DNA of 64,000 nucleotides from Clostridioides sp. (GTDB lineage Bacteria; Bacillota; Clostridia; Peptostreptococcales; Peptostreptococcaceae): NCBI GenBank assembly GCA_031261505.1, contig JAISJN010000012.1, positions 1 to 64,000 of the forward strand, read 5' to 3'. Shown piece by piece: positions 45,660 to 56,541 of this stretch (position 1 is its first letter; each line of letters starts with the position of its first letter). The notes under the pieces were generated by a model. It saw only the letters and a program-made list of their open reading frames with translations, ran no database searches and was not told where the DNA came from. The position numbers and the translations under genes were made by a program.

Positions 45660-45826
45660 TGTAAATATTTACTTCCACTTAATATACTAACATAATATCT
45701 AAAATATGGACATCTAGTCGCTCGACACATTCTTATTTTTTCAGAATATTTATTGATTGAAAATTGTAATTTCGAAGTTCTATACCTCTTTCTTAAGTTG
45801 TAAATAAAATTAAATTACATAATATT

Positions 45827-45882
45827 ACACCCCCAATCATCAATGCGAAATTTCAATTTTTTCGCCCTGCGATTGGGGGTGT
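45827..45882 (+). terminator. Strong intrinsic terminator facing the plus strand
   Basis: ACACCCCCAATC pairs perfectly with GATTGGGGGTGT, with an inner GCGAAA/TTTCGC stem, followed by TTTTTTATTTT on the plus strand. Both neighbouring genes are on the minus strand. It may end rnr transcripts weakly, or end an unannotated plus-strand RNA. Confidence 0.7.
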
Positions 45883-45890
45883 TTTTTATT

Positions 45891-48542
45891 TTATTTACTT
45901 GGTATAAACTTAGATTTTCCCTTTGTACTTAGTTTTGTCTTTGTTTTTGCCTTCGGTTTCCCTTTTGATTTTTGCTTAATCTTGGCTTTTTCCTTTGCCT
46001 TGGTATTCTTCTTAGCTTTCTTTCCCTTTGAATCATTCTCTAACTTTTTAAATGGATCTCTTCCACCTTGTGCCGATTTCTTAGCTATTGGCAACTCTAG
46101 ATCCTTTGATTTTCCTCTAGCCGATGATTTTTCACCAGTTTTAGATTTAACCCTTTTTTCATGTTTTTCATTTGTTGCATTTATACCGTTTATTCCTTGT
46201 CTGTCGTTTGTTCCAGCTATGCTGTTTTTATCTTTTTTATCTTTTCTTCCTTGAGTATGCTTTATTGCCTTTGTATCTTTTCTTTCTTGTCCACGCTTTG
46301 TTCCCTTTGTTCCGCTTCTTCCTTGTGTTTCCTTTGTTCTATTTGAGCCTGTAGTTCCTTGTGAATCGCCGTATTTAGAAGAATATTCCCTTACAGTTCC
46401 ATCTTTTCTTCTATTGTTGCTCACACCTACAAGTGAAAAATCTATCTCTCTAAAGTCTGGATTTACACTTTCGACCTTGACTTCGACCATATCACCTAGA
46501 CCGTAAGTCTTATGAGTGCGCTCACCGATTAACCTGTGAAGTTTTTCATCAAATATATAGTAATCGTCGCCCATATCGATCAACCTTACCAATCCTTCAA
46601 CGCTGTTGTCTAACTCAACAAACATTCCAAAAGATGTCACTCCCGATACCTTTCCTGTAAATTCTTGTCCTACCTTGTCTAACATGTATACAGCCTTGTA
46701 GTAATCATCCACTTCTCTTTCCGCATATTCAGCCTCTCTTTCCTGTTCAGAACTGTGTTCTGACGCATAGGCAACTATTGGCTCTAGTTGAGCTATTCTC
46801 TTCTCCGTAAGCCTTCCATTTAGAGAATCCTTTATTATTCTGTGGATTTCTAAGTCTGGATACCTTCTTATCGGTGAAGTGAAGTGACTGTAGTAGTCAG
46901 CTCCAAGACCGAAATGCCCTGTCTCCTGAGGTGAATAACTAGCGTGTTTAAACGAGCGAAGCATTATTGTACTTATAGCGTCTTTTTCTTTTTTTCCATC
47001 TAGTTGCTCAAGTATTTCCTGTAATTTTTTAGGATTTATTTCTTCTAGATTTCCTCTTATGAAATATCCATATGGTGCCATGTATTCGTTCAATAACTCC
47101 ATTTTTTCAAGTGATGGATAATCATGCACCCTGTATATGAAAGGTACTTCCATCCTTGCAAAATGTTCTGCCACTGTTTCATTCGTCAATATCATAAACT
47201 CTTCTATAATTTTGTCTGCAATTCTTCTTTCGTATTCCTTTATATCAACTACATTTCCCTCGCTGTCCAATACTATTTTAGATTCTGGGAAATCAAAGTC
47301 TATAGCTCCCCTTTGAATTCTCTTTTTCCTAAGAATATTTGCAAGTTCCTCAGCTGCCTTAAATGAGTCAACTTGGGCTGCAAATGTCTTTTTGAGTTTT
47401 TCATCATCATTTTCAAGTATATCAGACACTTCTGTATAGGTCATCCTAGCCTTTGAGTTTATCACGCTCTCTACGATATCGTAGTCTACCACCTTGCCGT
47501 ATTTATCTACTTCCATAATTACAGATAGAGTTAGTTTATCCTCATATGGGTTTAAGCTAGAGACTCCATTTGACAACTCTGTCGGCAACATAGGTATTAC
47601 CTTGTCCACTAAATATACAGATGTACCCCTCTTCAAGGCTTCTTTGTCAAGCTGGCTGTTTTCCTTTACGTAATGGGTTACATCGGCTATATGTACACCT
47701 AGTCTATAATTCCCATTATCTAATTTTTCTACTGAAACGGCGTCGTCTAAATCCTTTGAATCCGCTCCATCTATTGTAAATGTATTTAAATCCCTTAGGT
47801 CTACTCTTCTATTTATCTCTTCTTCTGTTGGAGAAATTGCAACTTCCCTAGCTTCTTTAATCACCTTTTTAGGAAATTCTTCTGGAAGATTATGCTTTCT
47901 TATGATAGATTCTATCTCTACACCACGAGTACCCTTTTGTCCGAGTACTTCTATTATTTTACCCTCAGCCTTCTTACCTATTTCTGGCCAAGATGTTATC
48001 CTGCATACGACCTTATCTCTAGTCACCGCTCCGCTGAAAAATTTCTTAGGAACGAATATATGCTCGCTCAACCTCTTGTCATCCGGTATTACAAACCCGA
48101 AGTTTCCGTTTATCTGAAGCATTCCAACGAGTGTTTCGTTTCCTCTCTCCAGGATCTCTACTATCGCTCCCTCAGCCTTTCTGTCTCCACGTGATTGTGA
48201 AATAAGTTCCACAGCGACCTTATCGCCATTCATTGCACCGTTCACTGAATCAGCTGGAATGAATAGACTATCTACACCTTCCTCTTCGGCGTCGACGAAC
48301 CCGAATCCACTTTTACCCGCTACAAATTTTCCTACTATAGTTCCCGATCTCTTTGGCCTTGTTATCCTACCTTTTTTGGTTACCGAAATACGTCCTTCTT
48401 CTGTGAGTTCTTTTATAACCTCATTGAAGAATTTGGCTTTAGTTTCATCTATATCAAATATGATTGCTAGTTCGCTCTTTTTTAGAGGTTGATATGATGG
48501 GTCATTTACTAACCCCAGTAGACTTGCTTTAATATCTTTCAT
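45891..48542 (-). CDS. rnr: Ribonuclease R
   Basis: RNase R is a 3'-5' exoribonuclease. The 883-residue protein has N-terminal winged-helix and cold-shock domains, the RNB catalytic domain (TIDGADSKDLDDAVSVE with its aspartates, SNGVSSLNPYEDKLTLSV, FTSPIRRYPDLEIHRII) and an S1 domain (GKVSGVTSFGMFVELD). The last 150 residues are a Lys/Gly/Thr-rich low-complexity tail, longer than in most homologues. CAGGAGGGAATAC precedes the ATG. It is separated from secG by the padR module; smpB does not follow it in this window. Confidence 0.96.
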   Translation of the reverse strand: MKDIKASLLGLVNDPSYQPLKKSELAIIFDIDETKAKFFNEVIKELTEEGRISVTKKGRITRPKRSGTIVGKFVAGKSGFGFVDAEEEGVDSLFIPADSVNGAMNGDKVAVELISQSRGDRKAEGAIVEILERGNETLVGMLQINGNFGFVIPDDKRLSEHIFVPKKFFSGAVTRDKVVCRITSWPEIGKKAEGKIIEVLGQKGTRGVEIESIIRKHNLPEEFPKKVIKEAREVAISPTEEEINRRVDLRDLNTFTIDGADSKDLDDAVSVEKLDNGNYRLGVHIADVTHYVKENSQLDKEALKRGTSVYLVDKVIPMLPTELSNGVSSLNPYEDKLTLSVIMEVDKYGKVVDYDIVESVINSKARMTYTEVSDILENDDEKLKKTFAAQVDSFKAAEELANILRKKRIQRGAIDFDFPESKIVLDSEGNVVDIKEYERRIADKIIEEFMILTNETVAEHFARMEVPFIYRVHDYPSLEKMELLNEYMAPYGYFIRGNLEEINPKKLQEILEQLDGKKEKDAISTIMLRSFKHASYSPQETGHFGLGADYYSHFTSPIRRYPDLEIHRIIKDSLNGRLTEKRIAQLEPIVAYASEHSSEQEREAEYAEREVDDYYKAVYMLDKVGQEFTGKVSGVTSFGMFVELDNSVEGLVRLIDMGDDYYIFDEKLHRLIGERTHKTYGLGDMVEVKVESVNPDFREIDFSLVGVSNNRRKDGTVREYSSKYGDSQGTTGSNRTKETQGRSGTKGTKRGQERKDTKAIKHTQGRKDKKDKNSIAGTNDRQGINGINATNEKHEKRVKSKTGEKSSARGKSKDLELPIAKKSAQGGRDPFKKLENDSKGKKAKKNTKAKEKAKIKQKSKGKPKAKTKTKLSTKGKSKFIPSK

Positions 48543-48639
48543 GTATTCCCTCCTGTTTCTATTTTATGTTCTTACTTAAGTATAGTTGTTTTTTTGATTA
48601 TTAGCAATTATTCATTTGAATATACGTATTTCTGCAGCT

Positions 48640-48735
48640 TAAATGATGATTAATACTGGTGGATTTTACCGCTCTAAAATAAAAAAGATGTCCCAAATCT
48701 CAAAGGCATTGGACATCTTTATCTTTATCTCATCA
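48640..48735 (+). repeat. Dispersed repeat copy ending the DUF4097 operon
   Basis: It starts TTAAATGATGATTAA like other copies and contains the hairpin AAAGATGTCC / GGACATCTTT. The stem arms differ from the GAGATTTATGCC type. Confidence 0.5.
48685..48722 (-). terminator. Intrinsic terminator after the DUF4097 gene
   Basis: On the minus strand AAAGATGTCCAA and TTGGGACATCTTTTTT form a stem ending in a T run, 14 bases after the stop codon. Confidence 0.82.
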
Positions 48736-49719
48736 CTAGTCTAAATAATTTACCGACACATCTCCCATAGACGACTCTACCTTGAGTTCGTTGTTGCTGT
48801 CTACATCTAAACTTACATTGACATCGTTATCTCCCATGGAGATATCTGTCTCTACATTTAATTTTAATCCCCTAGCTATTTGTACATCTGCGTCGCCCAT
48901 CGATGTACTCACATTTACTCTTCCATCTATTCCACCTAGTTTTGCTTCTATGTCGCCCATCGATGTTTCTATTTTACCATGTCCTCTCGACGCGCTTATG
49001 CTTATATTCCCCATGTCCGTTGCTATATCGTAACTTCCTGCCTCAAACTGATTTGTATCTATATCACCTGCATTAGCTTCTAACTTAAGTTTTTTAGATT
49101 TAAGTTTAGAATCGACGTTTATATTTCCCAACTCTGTTGCAAACTTGATATCTTCTAGGGATAAATCGCTGTTGACGCTTATATCTCCAAATGCAGTATC
49201 TATACTTAACTTTCCTGTGTATCCCTTAGGAATAGCTATCTCAAGTTCCCTGCGTGGCAACCTAGCATTTAAATTCTTGCTTAAGCTCCAATCGTTTTTG
49301 CCCCTGTCTTCTAGTCTTAGAGTTCCTCCATTCTTTGTATAAGTTAGCTTTTGGGTATATTTTGAACTGCTAAATTTTGCGCTCGTTCTCTCTAAAACGA
49401 CTATTTCATCAGAATCACTTATTTTTACACTTATATCAGCTAAATTCGCATCCACTGATAATTTATCTATATCTTTCACACTGTATTTATATGTCTTCGA
49501 ATTCGCAAACGGCTCTGAGTTTTTTAAATATTTAGATAGCATACCATTGCCATTTGTCTCTTCATGATTTCCAGAAAAGAAAGAAATCGCTGGTTTTCTT
49601 CCGAATATCGGCGCTTTATATGAATTCTTTCCTATCATTCCATGTGCTATCAGGCTTATCAAAACTAGTATAACCACTACTAAACACAAGATCCTCGTCT
49701 TTGTATCTATATTTTTCAT
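48736..49719 (-). CDS. DUF4097 beta-strand-repeat membrane protein
   Basis: A 327-residue protein with one N-terminal membrane helix and a DUF4097 domain of short beta repeats (SVDANLADISVKI, DTAFGDISVNS, ETSMGDIEAKL, STSMGDADVQI, ESSMGDVSVNY). These form a beta-solenoid-like outer domain as in LiaF-like and FapF-like envelope-stress proteins. The ATG overlaps the stop of the preceding gene. It is third in a padR-HAAS-DUF4097 operon. Confidence 0.85.
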   Translation of the reverse strand: MKNIDTKTRILCLVVVILVLISLIAHGMIGKNSYKAPIFGRKPAISFFSGNHEETNGNGMLSKYLKNSEPFANSKTYKYSVKDIDKLSVDANLADISVKISDSDEIVVLERTSAKFSSSKYTQKLTYTKNGGTLRLEDRGKNDWSLSKNLNARLPRRELEIAIPKGYTGKLSIDTAFGDISVNSDLSLEDIKFATELGNINVDSKLKSKKLKLEANAGDIDTNQFEAGSYDIATDMGNISISASRGHGKIETSMGDIEAKLGGIDGRVNVSTSMGDADVQIARGLKLNVETDISMGDNDVNVSLDVDSNNELKVESSMGDVSVNYLD

Positions 49720-50354
49720 TATTTAACCTCCCCTAGTTCCATAAATGATTTCAACAATCTAATAACCGCCCAACACAATATAAATATTAATAGGTTCGCA
49801 TCTACAAAGAAGAAAAATAATATTCCCAATGTCCAAGCTATTGCTGATACACTTCTAAGTATTGCTCTATTTCTGCTTCCTATATAATTTTTTTCCTTTA
49901 TTTCCTCTATTATCGTATCGTCCGCCCTCTTTGCACTAGTAGCGTAGTACTTTGATTTTGTCATCTCGCTGTATATCAGTATCGAAGTCGCTAAAGCTAT
50001 TTCTGTAAAGAATATAGTTATTGTTATCTCTCCTGATAGATGACTTCCAAGTATCATGCTCACGGGGCTCATAATGTAAAGTGCTACGGCTATGGTAATC
50101 ATAAGTGCACGCTTTTTCTTTTCTTTCATATAGTCTATATCCTCGTTTTTAAATTGAGATATTACCCCTTGTACATCTCATATATTTGCAACTACAACCC
50201 TATACGCCTCTTCTTCACTTATTCCAGCCTTCACTAAGTCGTCGTATCTCTCATATGAATTTGACAATAGCTCCTCTTTTAGTTCAAATACTTTTGCATC
50301 CTTAGGACTTCCTAAGAATAATTCCTCTACGTATGCCTTTATTTCAGATCTCAT
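49719..50354 (-). pseudogene. HAAS/DUF1700-like membrane protein interrupted by an in-frame TGA
   Basis: One continuous frame of 212 codons encodes a permease-prefix (HAAS) domain (MRSEIKAYVEELFLGSPKDA, SEEEAYRVVVANI) and a membrane part (MKEKKKRALMITIAVALYIM and two further helices). A TGA at 50178-50180 falls where the family has glycine in the ANIGD motif, so GGA to TGA is likely. The ORF track lists only the downstream 136 residues. The upstream half is 58 residues with GAGGGTGAAGGT before its ATG. It lies between padR and DUF4097. Confidence 0.8.
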
Positions 50355-50375
50355 ACCTTCACCCTCTCCTCAATT

Positions 50376-50699
50376 CTACCTTATAAGGCTGTCTATTATT
50401 TTTTTTGCTTCTTCCCAATCTTTTTTATTTTGCTCGTATACCAATCTTCCTAGTTCTGTAATCTTGTAGTATCTTCTCCTCGCCCCTTGGTTTTCGTTTC
50501 CCCAATAAGACTCTATCATTCCCGCCTTCTCCAATCTTCTAAATGCAGAATACAGGGTCGCTTCCTTGAGTTCGTACTCTCCGTCCGTTGTCTTTTGTAT
50601 ATTCTTATTTATTTCATACCCATAGCTGTCTTCTGTCAATAGCTTTGCTAGGATTATCGTGTCTGTGTTTCCCCTTATTAAATCTGATGCAATCGACAT
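50376..50699 (-). CDS. PadR-family transcriptional regulator
   Basis: The 107-residue PadR protein has a winged helix with ILAKLLTEDSYGYEINKNI, YELKEATLYSAFRRLEKAGMIESYW and a RRYYKITELG wing, and a short C-terminal helix. ATG 50699 follows AGGAGG by eight bases. PadR proteins usually repress the operon they head; here it precedes the HAAS and DUF4097 genes, and a palindrome overlaps its promoter. Confidence 0.92.
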   Translation of the reverse strand: MSIASDLIRGNTDTIILAKLLTEDSYGYEINKNIQKTTDGEYELKEATLYSAFRRLEKAGMIESYWGNENQGARRRYYKITELGRLVYEQNKKDWEEAKKIIDSLIR

Positions 50700-50849
50700 T
50701 TCCATCACCTCCTACTTCTAGGTTGCTACATTATTTATCTTTACGACATAATCCTATCTTACAGCCGAAATAATTCATCTCCACAAACTTTAGATATGTG
50801 GAACATCTTTCCTGAATTAAAATTTCATAGCTATACCTTTTAATTTTTA

Positions 50850-50922
50850 TATACCTCATCTATCGAAGTATCTTTATACACCTATTATATTAATATATAC
50901 CTCGCCTGTCAAGGTATATATT
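50850..50922. promoter_or_regulatory. Two palindromic PadR operator candidates
   Basis: AATATATACCT and AGGTATATATT flank CGCCTGTCA (50892-50922), an 11-base perfect palindrome covering the -35 box and spacer. A related sequence TATACCTCATCTATCGAAGT lies at 50850-50871. Autorepression by PadR is the simplest reading. Confidence 0.55.
50884..50912 (-). promoter_or_regulatory. Consensus sigma-A promoter of the padR operon
   Basis: On the minus strand TTGACA and TATAAT match the consensus completely with a 17-base spacer. The leader to the padR start would be about 180 bases. Confidence 0.8.
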
Positions 50923-50938
50923 AAATTAAATTAGATTA

Positions 50939-50985
50939 AAAAGGAGCCCCTCCAAAGCTTTCGCTCTAGAAGGACTCCCTTCTGA
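50939..50985 (-). terminator. Intrinsic terminator after secG
   Basis: On the minus strand AAGGGAGTCCT and AGGGGCTCCTT pair around AGAGCGAAAGC, followed by TTTTTAATC. It ends the glycolytic operon. Confidence 0.78.
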
Positions 50986-51064
50986 TTTAAAAATTAAATT
51001 TAATCCTCAAATATTATACTCAAATCACGGCCTTTGATTTGATTTTGCTCGTAAATACTCGGTA

Positions 51065-51289
51065 TTACTTGTCCAATAAAAGTAGAACTATAGCATTTAT
51101 GAAAAACAAAACTGCAGTTATCTTTGTGACTTTTCCTAAAAACGCCTGTTTACCCTTTGGTTTGAAATACGCTTGATTACCATCGCCACCGAATTGGCTT
51201 GGTAACGCACTCTTTGTATCCTGTGGCATTATGCTTACGACCAATATTATTCCTAGTACTATCATAAGTACCATCAATGCGGTTTTCAT
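51065..51289 (-). CDS. secG: Preprotein translocase subunit SecG
   Basis: The 74-residue protein has the two SecG helices (ALMVLMIVLGIILVVSIM and KVTKITAVLFFINAIVLLLL) around a charged loop. It forms SecYEG. GAGGTCTTAGC precedes the ATG. It lies downstream of eno, the order seen in clostridia, and is followed by a terminator. Confidence 0.92.
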   Translation of the reverse strand: MKTALMVLMIVLGIILVVSIMPQDTKSALPSQFGGDGNQAYFKPKGKQAFLGKVTKITAVLFFINAIVLLLLDK

Positions 51290-51355
51290 GCTAAGACCTC
51301 CTATACATTCATGTATCCATTACACCTCAGTGTATCATAACGATATTTATTTTTC

Positions 51356-51422
51356 AAGTATAACTTGATAATTACATCCGATACCTCATTCTTGATTGTA
51401 TGGCTCTCAAGTTATACTCGAA
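51356..51422 (+). repeat. Degenerate dispersed repeat between eno and secG
   Basis: The right half matches the hexK copy: ATTACATCCGATACCTCATT, TTGATT and CTCTCAAGTTATA. The stem is only partly preserved. Confidence 0.45.
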
Positions 51423-51522
51423 ACAGGGGCAGATATACCTAATCTGCCCCTGCATAAAATATCATCGTATTCATTTACCGACTACACAATTGGATTTGCC
51501 CTAGCCGATTTATTTTAATATA

Positions 51523-52833
<1,311 letters not shown>

Positions 52834-52974
52834 TTATTCTAAATATATTTTATACTATTATGCTCTTTTTTTCCACTCGAAACGAGTATATTCTTCTCTT
52901 TTCAAAATAAGTCCTGTATTCTTTTGAAACTGCTAGTAGCTATCCATCTCAACTTCTACTTCAATACCAGTCAC

Positions 52975-54504
52975 CTATTTTGAAATTAATGAGTGACCAT
53001 CCATCTCAACCGGTGACTCAAGACCTATCATCTCAAGCAATGTCGGTGCTATATCAGAAAGCCTTCCATCGTCTAGAAGACGCGCACCCTTGTACTTCTC
53101 ACCTACCAATATAAGTGGTACATCGTAAGTCGAGTGAGATGTCACTACCTTTCCGGTTTTTAAATCCGACATATACTCTGCATTTCCATGGTCTGCTGTT
53201 ATTAACGCAGATCCTCCCTTTTCGATTATCTTATCTATAACCTCTCCAACACATCTGTCCACTGTCTCCACTGCCTTCACGGTGGCATCTATGTTTCCAG
53301 TATGTCCTACCATGTCTGGATTTGCAAAGTTAATTGCGATGAAATCGTATTTATCCTCATCTATTTTTTGTATAGTCTTAAATGCTAGTTCATCTGCAGA
53401 CATCTCTGGTTGAAGATCGTAGGTAGCAACCTTTGGAGAAGGAATAAGTAACCTGTCCTCACCTGGATTAGGCTGTTCTACACCTCCATTGAAAAAGAAT
53501 GTAACGTGAGCGTATTTTTCAGTCTCAGCTGCCCTCAATTGAGTCTTTCCATTCTTTGAAAGGTATTCGCCCAAAGTATTCGTCAAAGACTCAGGTCCAA
53601 ATGCCACCTGTACTCCTTTTATAGTGCTGTCGTACTCGGTTAAACACACGAAATTAGTATTGGTATATTCTCTTTCAAATCCTTTGAAATCCACATCTAC
53701 TATAGACCTTGTTAGCTCTCTAGCCCTGTCTGGTCTAAAGTTGAAAAATACGACAGAATCTCCCGCCTCTATTTTTCCGACTGGTTTACCGTCTTTTTGA
53801 ATAACTGTTGGAATCACAAATTCATCGCTCTTTCCGACCTCGTATGAGTTTAATACAGCTTCTTCAATTGAATCGGCTGTATTTCCATCTGCTTTCACCA
53901 AAGCATTGTACGCCAGTTCGACCCTGTCCCATCTCATATCCCTATCCATAGCGTAATATCTACCTGAAACACTTGCAAATTCTCCTAGTTGTATCTCTCC
54001 TAGGGTAGTGTTCACCATTTTTATGTACTCGAGAGCACTCTGTGGATCGGTATCCCTTCCGTCTGTGAATGCATGAATATATAGTTTTTCGACCCCTATT
54101 TTCTTAGCCATAAGTATAAGTGCCTCAAGATGCTCTATATGAGAATGCACTCCTCCGTCAGAAAACAATCCCATAAGATGTAGGGCGTGTCCCTTGGCAT
54201 TTTCCATAGAATTTACTAGAACCTTATTTGTAAAGAAATCTCCATCCTGTATTGCCTTTGATATACGGGTTAAATCCTGGTATACTATCCTACCAGCGCC
54301 GATATTTGTATGACCGACTTCCGAGTTACCCATCTGCAGATACGGAAGTCCGACATCTAGCCCACTAGCCTTTATCAATGTACTTGGGTATTCTCTTTTT
54401 AATCTATCAATGTTTTCATTGTTCGCTCTGGCTATAGCATTTCCTTCTAAACTCTCACTGTAGCCATAGCCGTCCATTATAATTAACGCAATCGGATTTT
54501 TCAT
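52975..54504 (-). CDS. gpmI: 2,3-bisphosphoglycerate-independent phosphoglycerate mutase
   Basis: GpmI interconverts 3- and 2-phosphoglycerate using manganese. The 509-residue protein has the catalytic serine in GNSEVGHTNIGAG, metal-binding IMDGYG, HAFTDGRDTDP, GRYYAMDRD, and the C-terminal NFANPDMVGHTG and TADHGNAE. ATG 54504 follows GAGG by about ten bases; the ORF track starts three codons earlier at a TTG. It lies 19 bases after tpiA. Confidence 0.98.
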   Translation of the reverse strand: MKNPIALIIMDGYGYSESLEGNAIARANNENIDRLKREYPSTLIKASGLDVGLPYLQMGNSEVGHTNIGAGRIVYQDLTRISKAIQDGDFFTNKVLVNSMENAKGHALHLMGLFSDGGVHSHIEHLEALILMAKKIGVEKLYIHAFTDGRDTDPQSALEYIKMVNTTLGEIQLGEFASVSGRYYAMDRDMRWDRVELAYNALVKADGNTADSIEEAVLNSYEVGKSDEFVIPTVIQKDGKPVGKIEAGDSVVFFNFRPDRARELTRSIVDVDFKGFEREYTNTNFVCLTEYDSTIKGVQVAFGPESLTNTLGEYLSKNGKTQLRAAETEKYAHVTFFFNGGVEQPNPGEDRLLIPSPKVATYDLQPEMSADELAFKTIQKIDEDKYDFIAINFANPDMVGHTGNIDATVKAVETVDRCVGEVIDKIIEKGGSALITADHGNAEYMSDLKTGKVVTSHSTYDVPLILVGEKYKGARLLDDGRLSDIAPTLLEMIGLESPVEMDGHSLISK

Positions 54505-54523
54505 TTTTCTCAATTCCTCTTAT

Positions 54524-55270
54524 TTATTTTTGGTAGTTCACAAGCGCTATAAAGTCAGCTGGTTTCAAACTAGCTCCACCTACCAAGGCACCGTCGATAT
54601 CGCTCTGTCCCATTATTTCCTTTACATTTGAAGGCTTGACACTTCCACCGTACTGAATTCTAACTTCATCGGCCAAATTGCCAAAGTGTTCCTTTATAAC
54701 ATCTCTGATATATGAAATAACTTCATTGGCCTGTTCAGAAGTGGCTGTCTTTCCAGTACCGATCGCCCAGATAGGCTCGTATGCAACTACAACCTTGCCT
54801 AGCTCTGCCCTATCTACTCCGCGCAAAGCTTCCTTTACCTGAGTTCCAACGACATCCTTAGTTGAATCAGCCTCCCTTTGCTCAAGAGTTTCACCACAGC
54901 AGACAATAGGATCTATACCTACAGATAGAGCTTTTATGACCTTCTTGTTTACAGTCTCGTCGGTTTCACCAAAATACTGTCTTCTCTCAGAATGTCCAAT
55001 TACTACATAATCCATACCAATTTCCTTAAGCATGAGAGGAGATACCTCCCCAGTGAAAGCTCCCTCATCCTCAAAATGCATATTCTGAGCAGCAACCTTC
55101 ACACCAGTTCCCTCAGCCGCCTTGCTGAGCTCACTAAGAACAGTAAATGGAGCGCAAATAACAGCCTCTACGCTCTCATCCAAACCACCCTTGATATCCT
55201 GTATAAATTCAACCGCCTCAGCAATAGTCTTATTCATCTTCCAATTTCCCGCTATAATAGGTCTTCTCAT
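54524..55270 (-). CDS. tpiA: Triosephosphate isomerase
   Basis: TPI interconverts dihydroxyacetone phosphate and glyceraldehyde 3-phosphate. The 248-residue protein has AGNWKMNK with the catalytic lysine, [10 protein letters not shown], the catalytic glutamate in [12 protein letters not shown] and YGGSVKPSN. The ORF track starts five codons early; MRRPIIAG at 55270 follows GAAGGAGATATTT. It is between pgk and gpmI. Confidence 0.98.
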   Translation of the reverse strand: MRRPIIAGNWKMNKTIAEAVEFIQDIKGGLDESVEAVICAPFTVLSELSKAAEGTGVKVAAQNMHFEDEGAFTGEVSPLMLKEIGMDYVVIGHSERRQYFGETDETVNKKVIKALSVGIDPIVCCGETLEQREADSTKDVVGTQVKEALRGVDRAELGKVVVAYEPIWAIGTGKTATSEQANEVISYIRDVIKEHFGNLADEVRIQYGGSVKPSNVKEIMGQSDIDGALVGGASLKPADFIALVNYQK

Positions 55271-55338
55271 AAATATCTCCTTCACACCTGAAATTTCACA
55301 ATTAAATACTCTTTTTTATTTATTACCCTTTTTTCTTA

Positions 55339-56541
55339 TTATTTATCGTCAAGAGATATTATTCCAGGAAGCTCTTTTCCTTCTAAGAATTCTAATGAGG
55401 CTCCCCCTCCTGTTGAAACATGTGTCATCTTATCTCCAAATCCAAGTTGATTCACCGCTGCTGCACTGTCGCCTCCACCTATTATAGTTGTGGCGTCTGT
55501 CAGCTCAGCCATAGCCTTAGCTATCTCTAGAGTTCCATTTGCAAAGTTTGCAAACTCAAATACTCCCATAGGTCCGTTCCACACTACAGTCTTAGACTCT
55601 TTGACAGTCGATACAAATTTTTCTACTGTCTTTGGCCCTATATCTAGTCCCATATATCCAACCTTCACGTCTGCACCCTCTGTCACTATTGGCTCTGCGT
55701 CTTCTGCAAATTTTTCAGCCATGACTACATCTACTGGTAGAAGGAGTTTAACGCCCTTTTCTTCAGCCTTTTTCATCATGTCTTTTGCATAATCTATCTT
55801 ATCTTCTTCTAACAGTGAAGTTCCTATTTCATATTCTTGAGCTTTTAGGAAGGTATACGCCATTCCTCCACCTATTATAAGGTTGTCCACCTTGTCTAAG
55901 AGGTTGTTTATCACGTCTAGTTTGTCAGAAACCTTTGCTCCACCTAGTATAGCTGTGAAAGGTCTCACTGGGTTTGCTACCGCTTCTCCTAAGAACTTAA
56001 GTTCTTTTTGGATTAGGTAACCGCAGACTCTAGCTTCTAGGAATTCTCCTGCTCCAACTGTTGAAGAATGTGCTCTATGAGCTGTACCAAAGGCGTCGTT
56101 TACGTATATTTCAGCTAGAGATGCTAGTTCCCTAGAGTAATTTTCTTCGTTTTTAGTTTCTTCTTTTCTATATCTAGTATTTTCAAGAAGTACTACATCT
56201 CCGTCTTTCATTTCAGATACAGCTTTTTTTGCATTTTCTCCTACTACTGTATCGTCATTTGCAAAGACTACTTCTAGACCTAGCATTTCAGATAATTTCT
56301 TTGCAACTGGGGCAAGTGATAGCTCTGGTTTAGCCTCGCCCTTTGGCTTTCCTAGATGTGAGCATAGGATTACTCTAGCTCCCCTCGATACTAGGTTTTG
56401 GATTGTAGGCATAGCGCCCCTTAATCTGTTGTCATCAGTGATCTGTCCGTCTTTTAGAGGTACGTTGAAATCACATCTAAGTAGTACTTTCTTTCCCCTT
56501 ACATCTATATCTTCTATAGTTTTTTTGTTTAGCATTGACAT
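55339..56541 (-). CDS. pgk: Phosphoglycerate kinase
   Basis: PGK makes ATP from 1,3-bisphosphoglycerate. The 400-residue protein has [41 protein letters not shown] and the C-terminal GGGDSAAAV and [14 protein letters not shown]. The ORF track starts early; MSMLNKK at 56541 lies eight bases after AGGAG. It is the first glycolytic gene here, directly after rpoN, and there is no gap or cggR gene between. Confidence 0.98.
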   Translation of the reverse strand: MSMLNKKTIEDIDVRGKKVLLRCDFNVPLKDGQITDDNRLRGAMPTIQNLVSRGARVILCSHLGKPKGEAKPELSLAPVAKKLSEMLGLEVVFANDDTVVGENAKKAVSEMKDGDVVLLENTRYRKEETKNEENYSRELASLAEIYVNDAFGTAHRAHSSTVGAGEFLEARVCGYLIQKELKFLGEAVANPVRPFTAILGGAKVSDKLDVINNLLDKVDNLIIGGGMAYTFLKAQEYEIGTSLLEEDKIDYAKDMMKKAEEKGVKLLLPVDVVMAEKFAEDAEPIVTEGADVKVGYMGLDIGPKTVEKFVSTVKESKTVVWNGPMGVFEFANFANGTLEIAKAMAELTDATTIIGGGDSAAAVNQLGFGDKMTHVSTGGGASLEFLEGKELPGIISLDDK

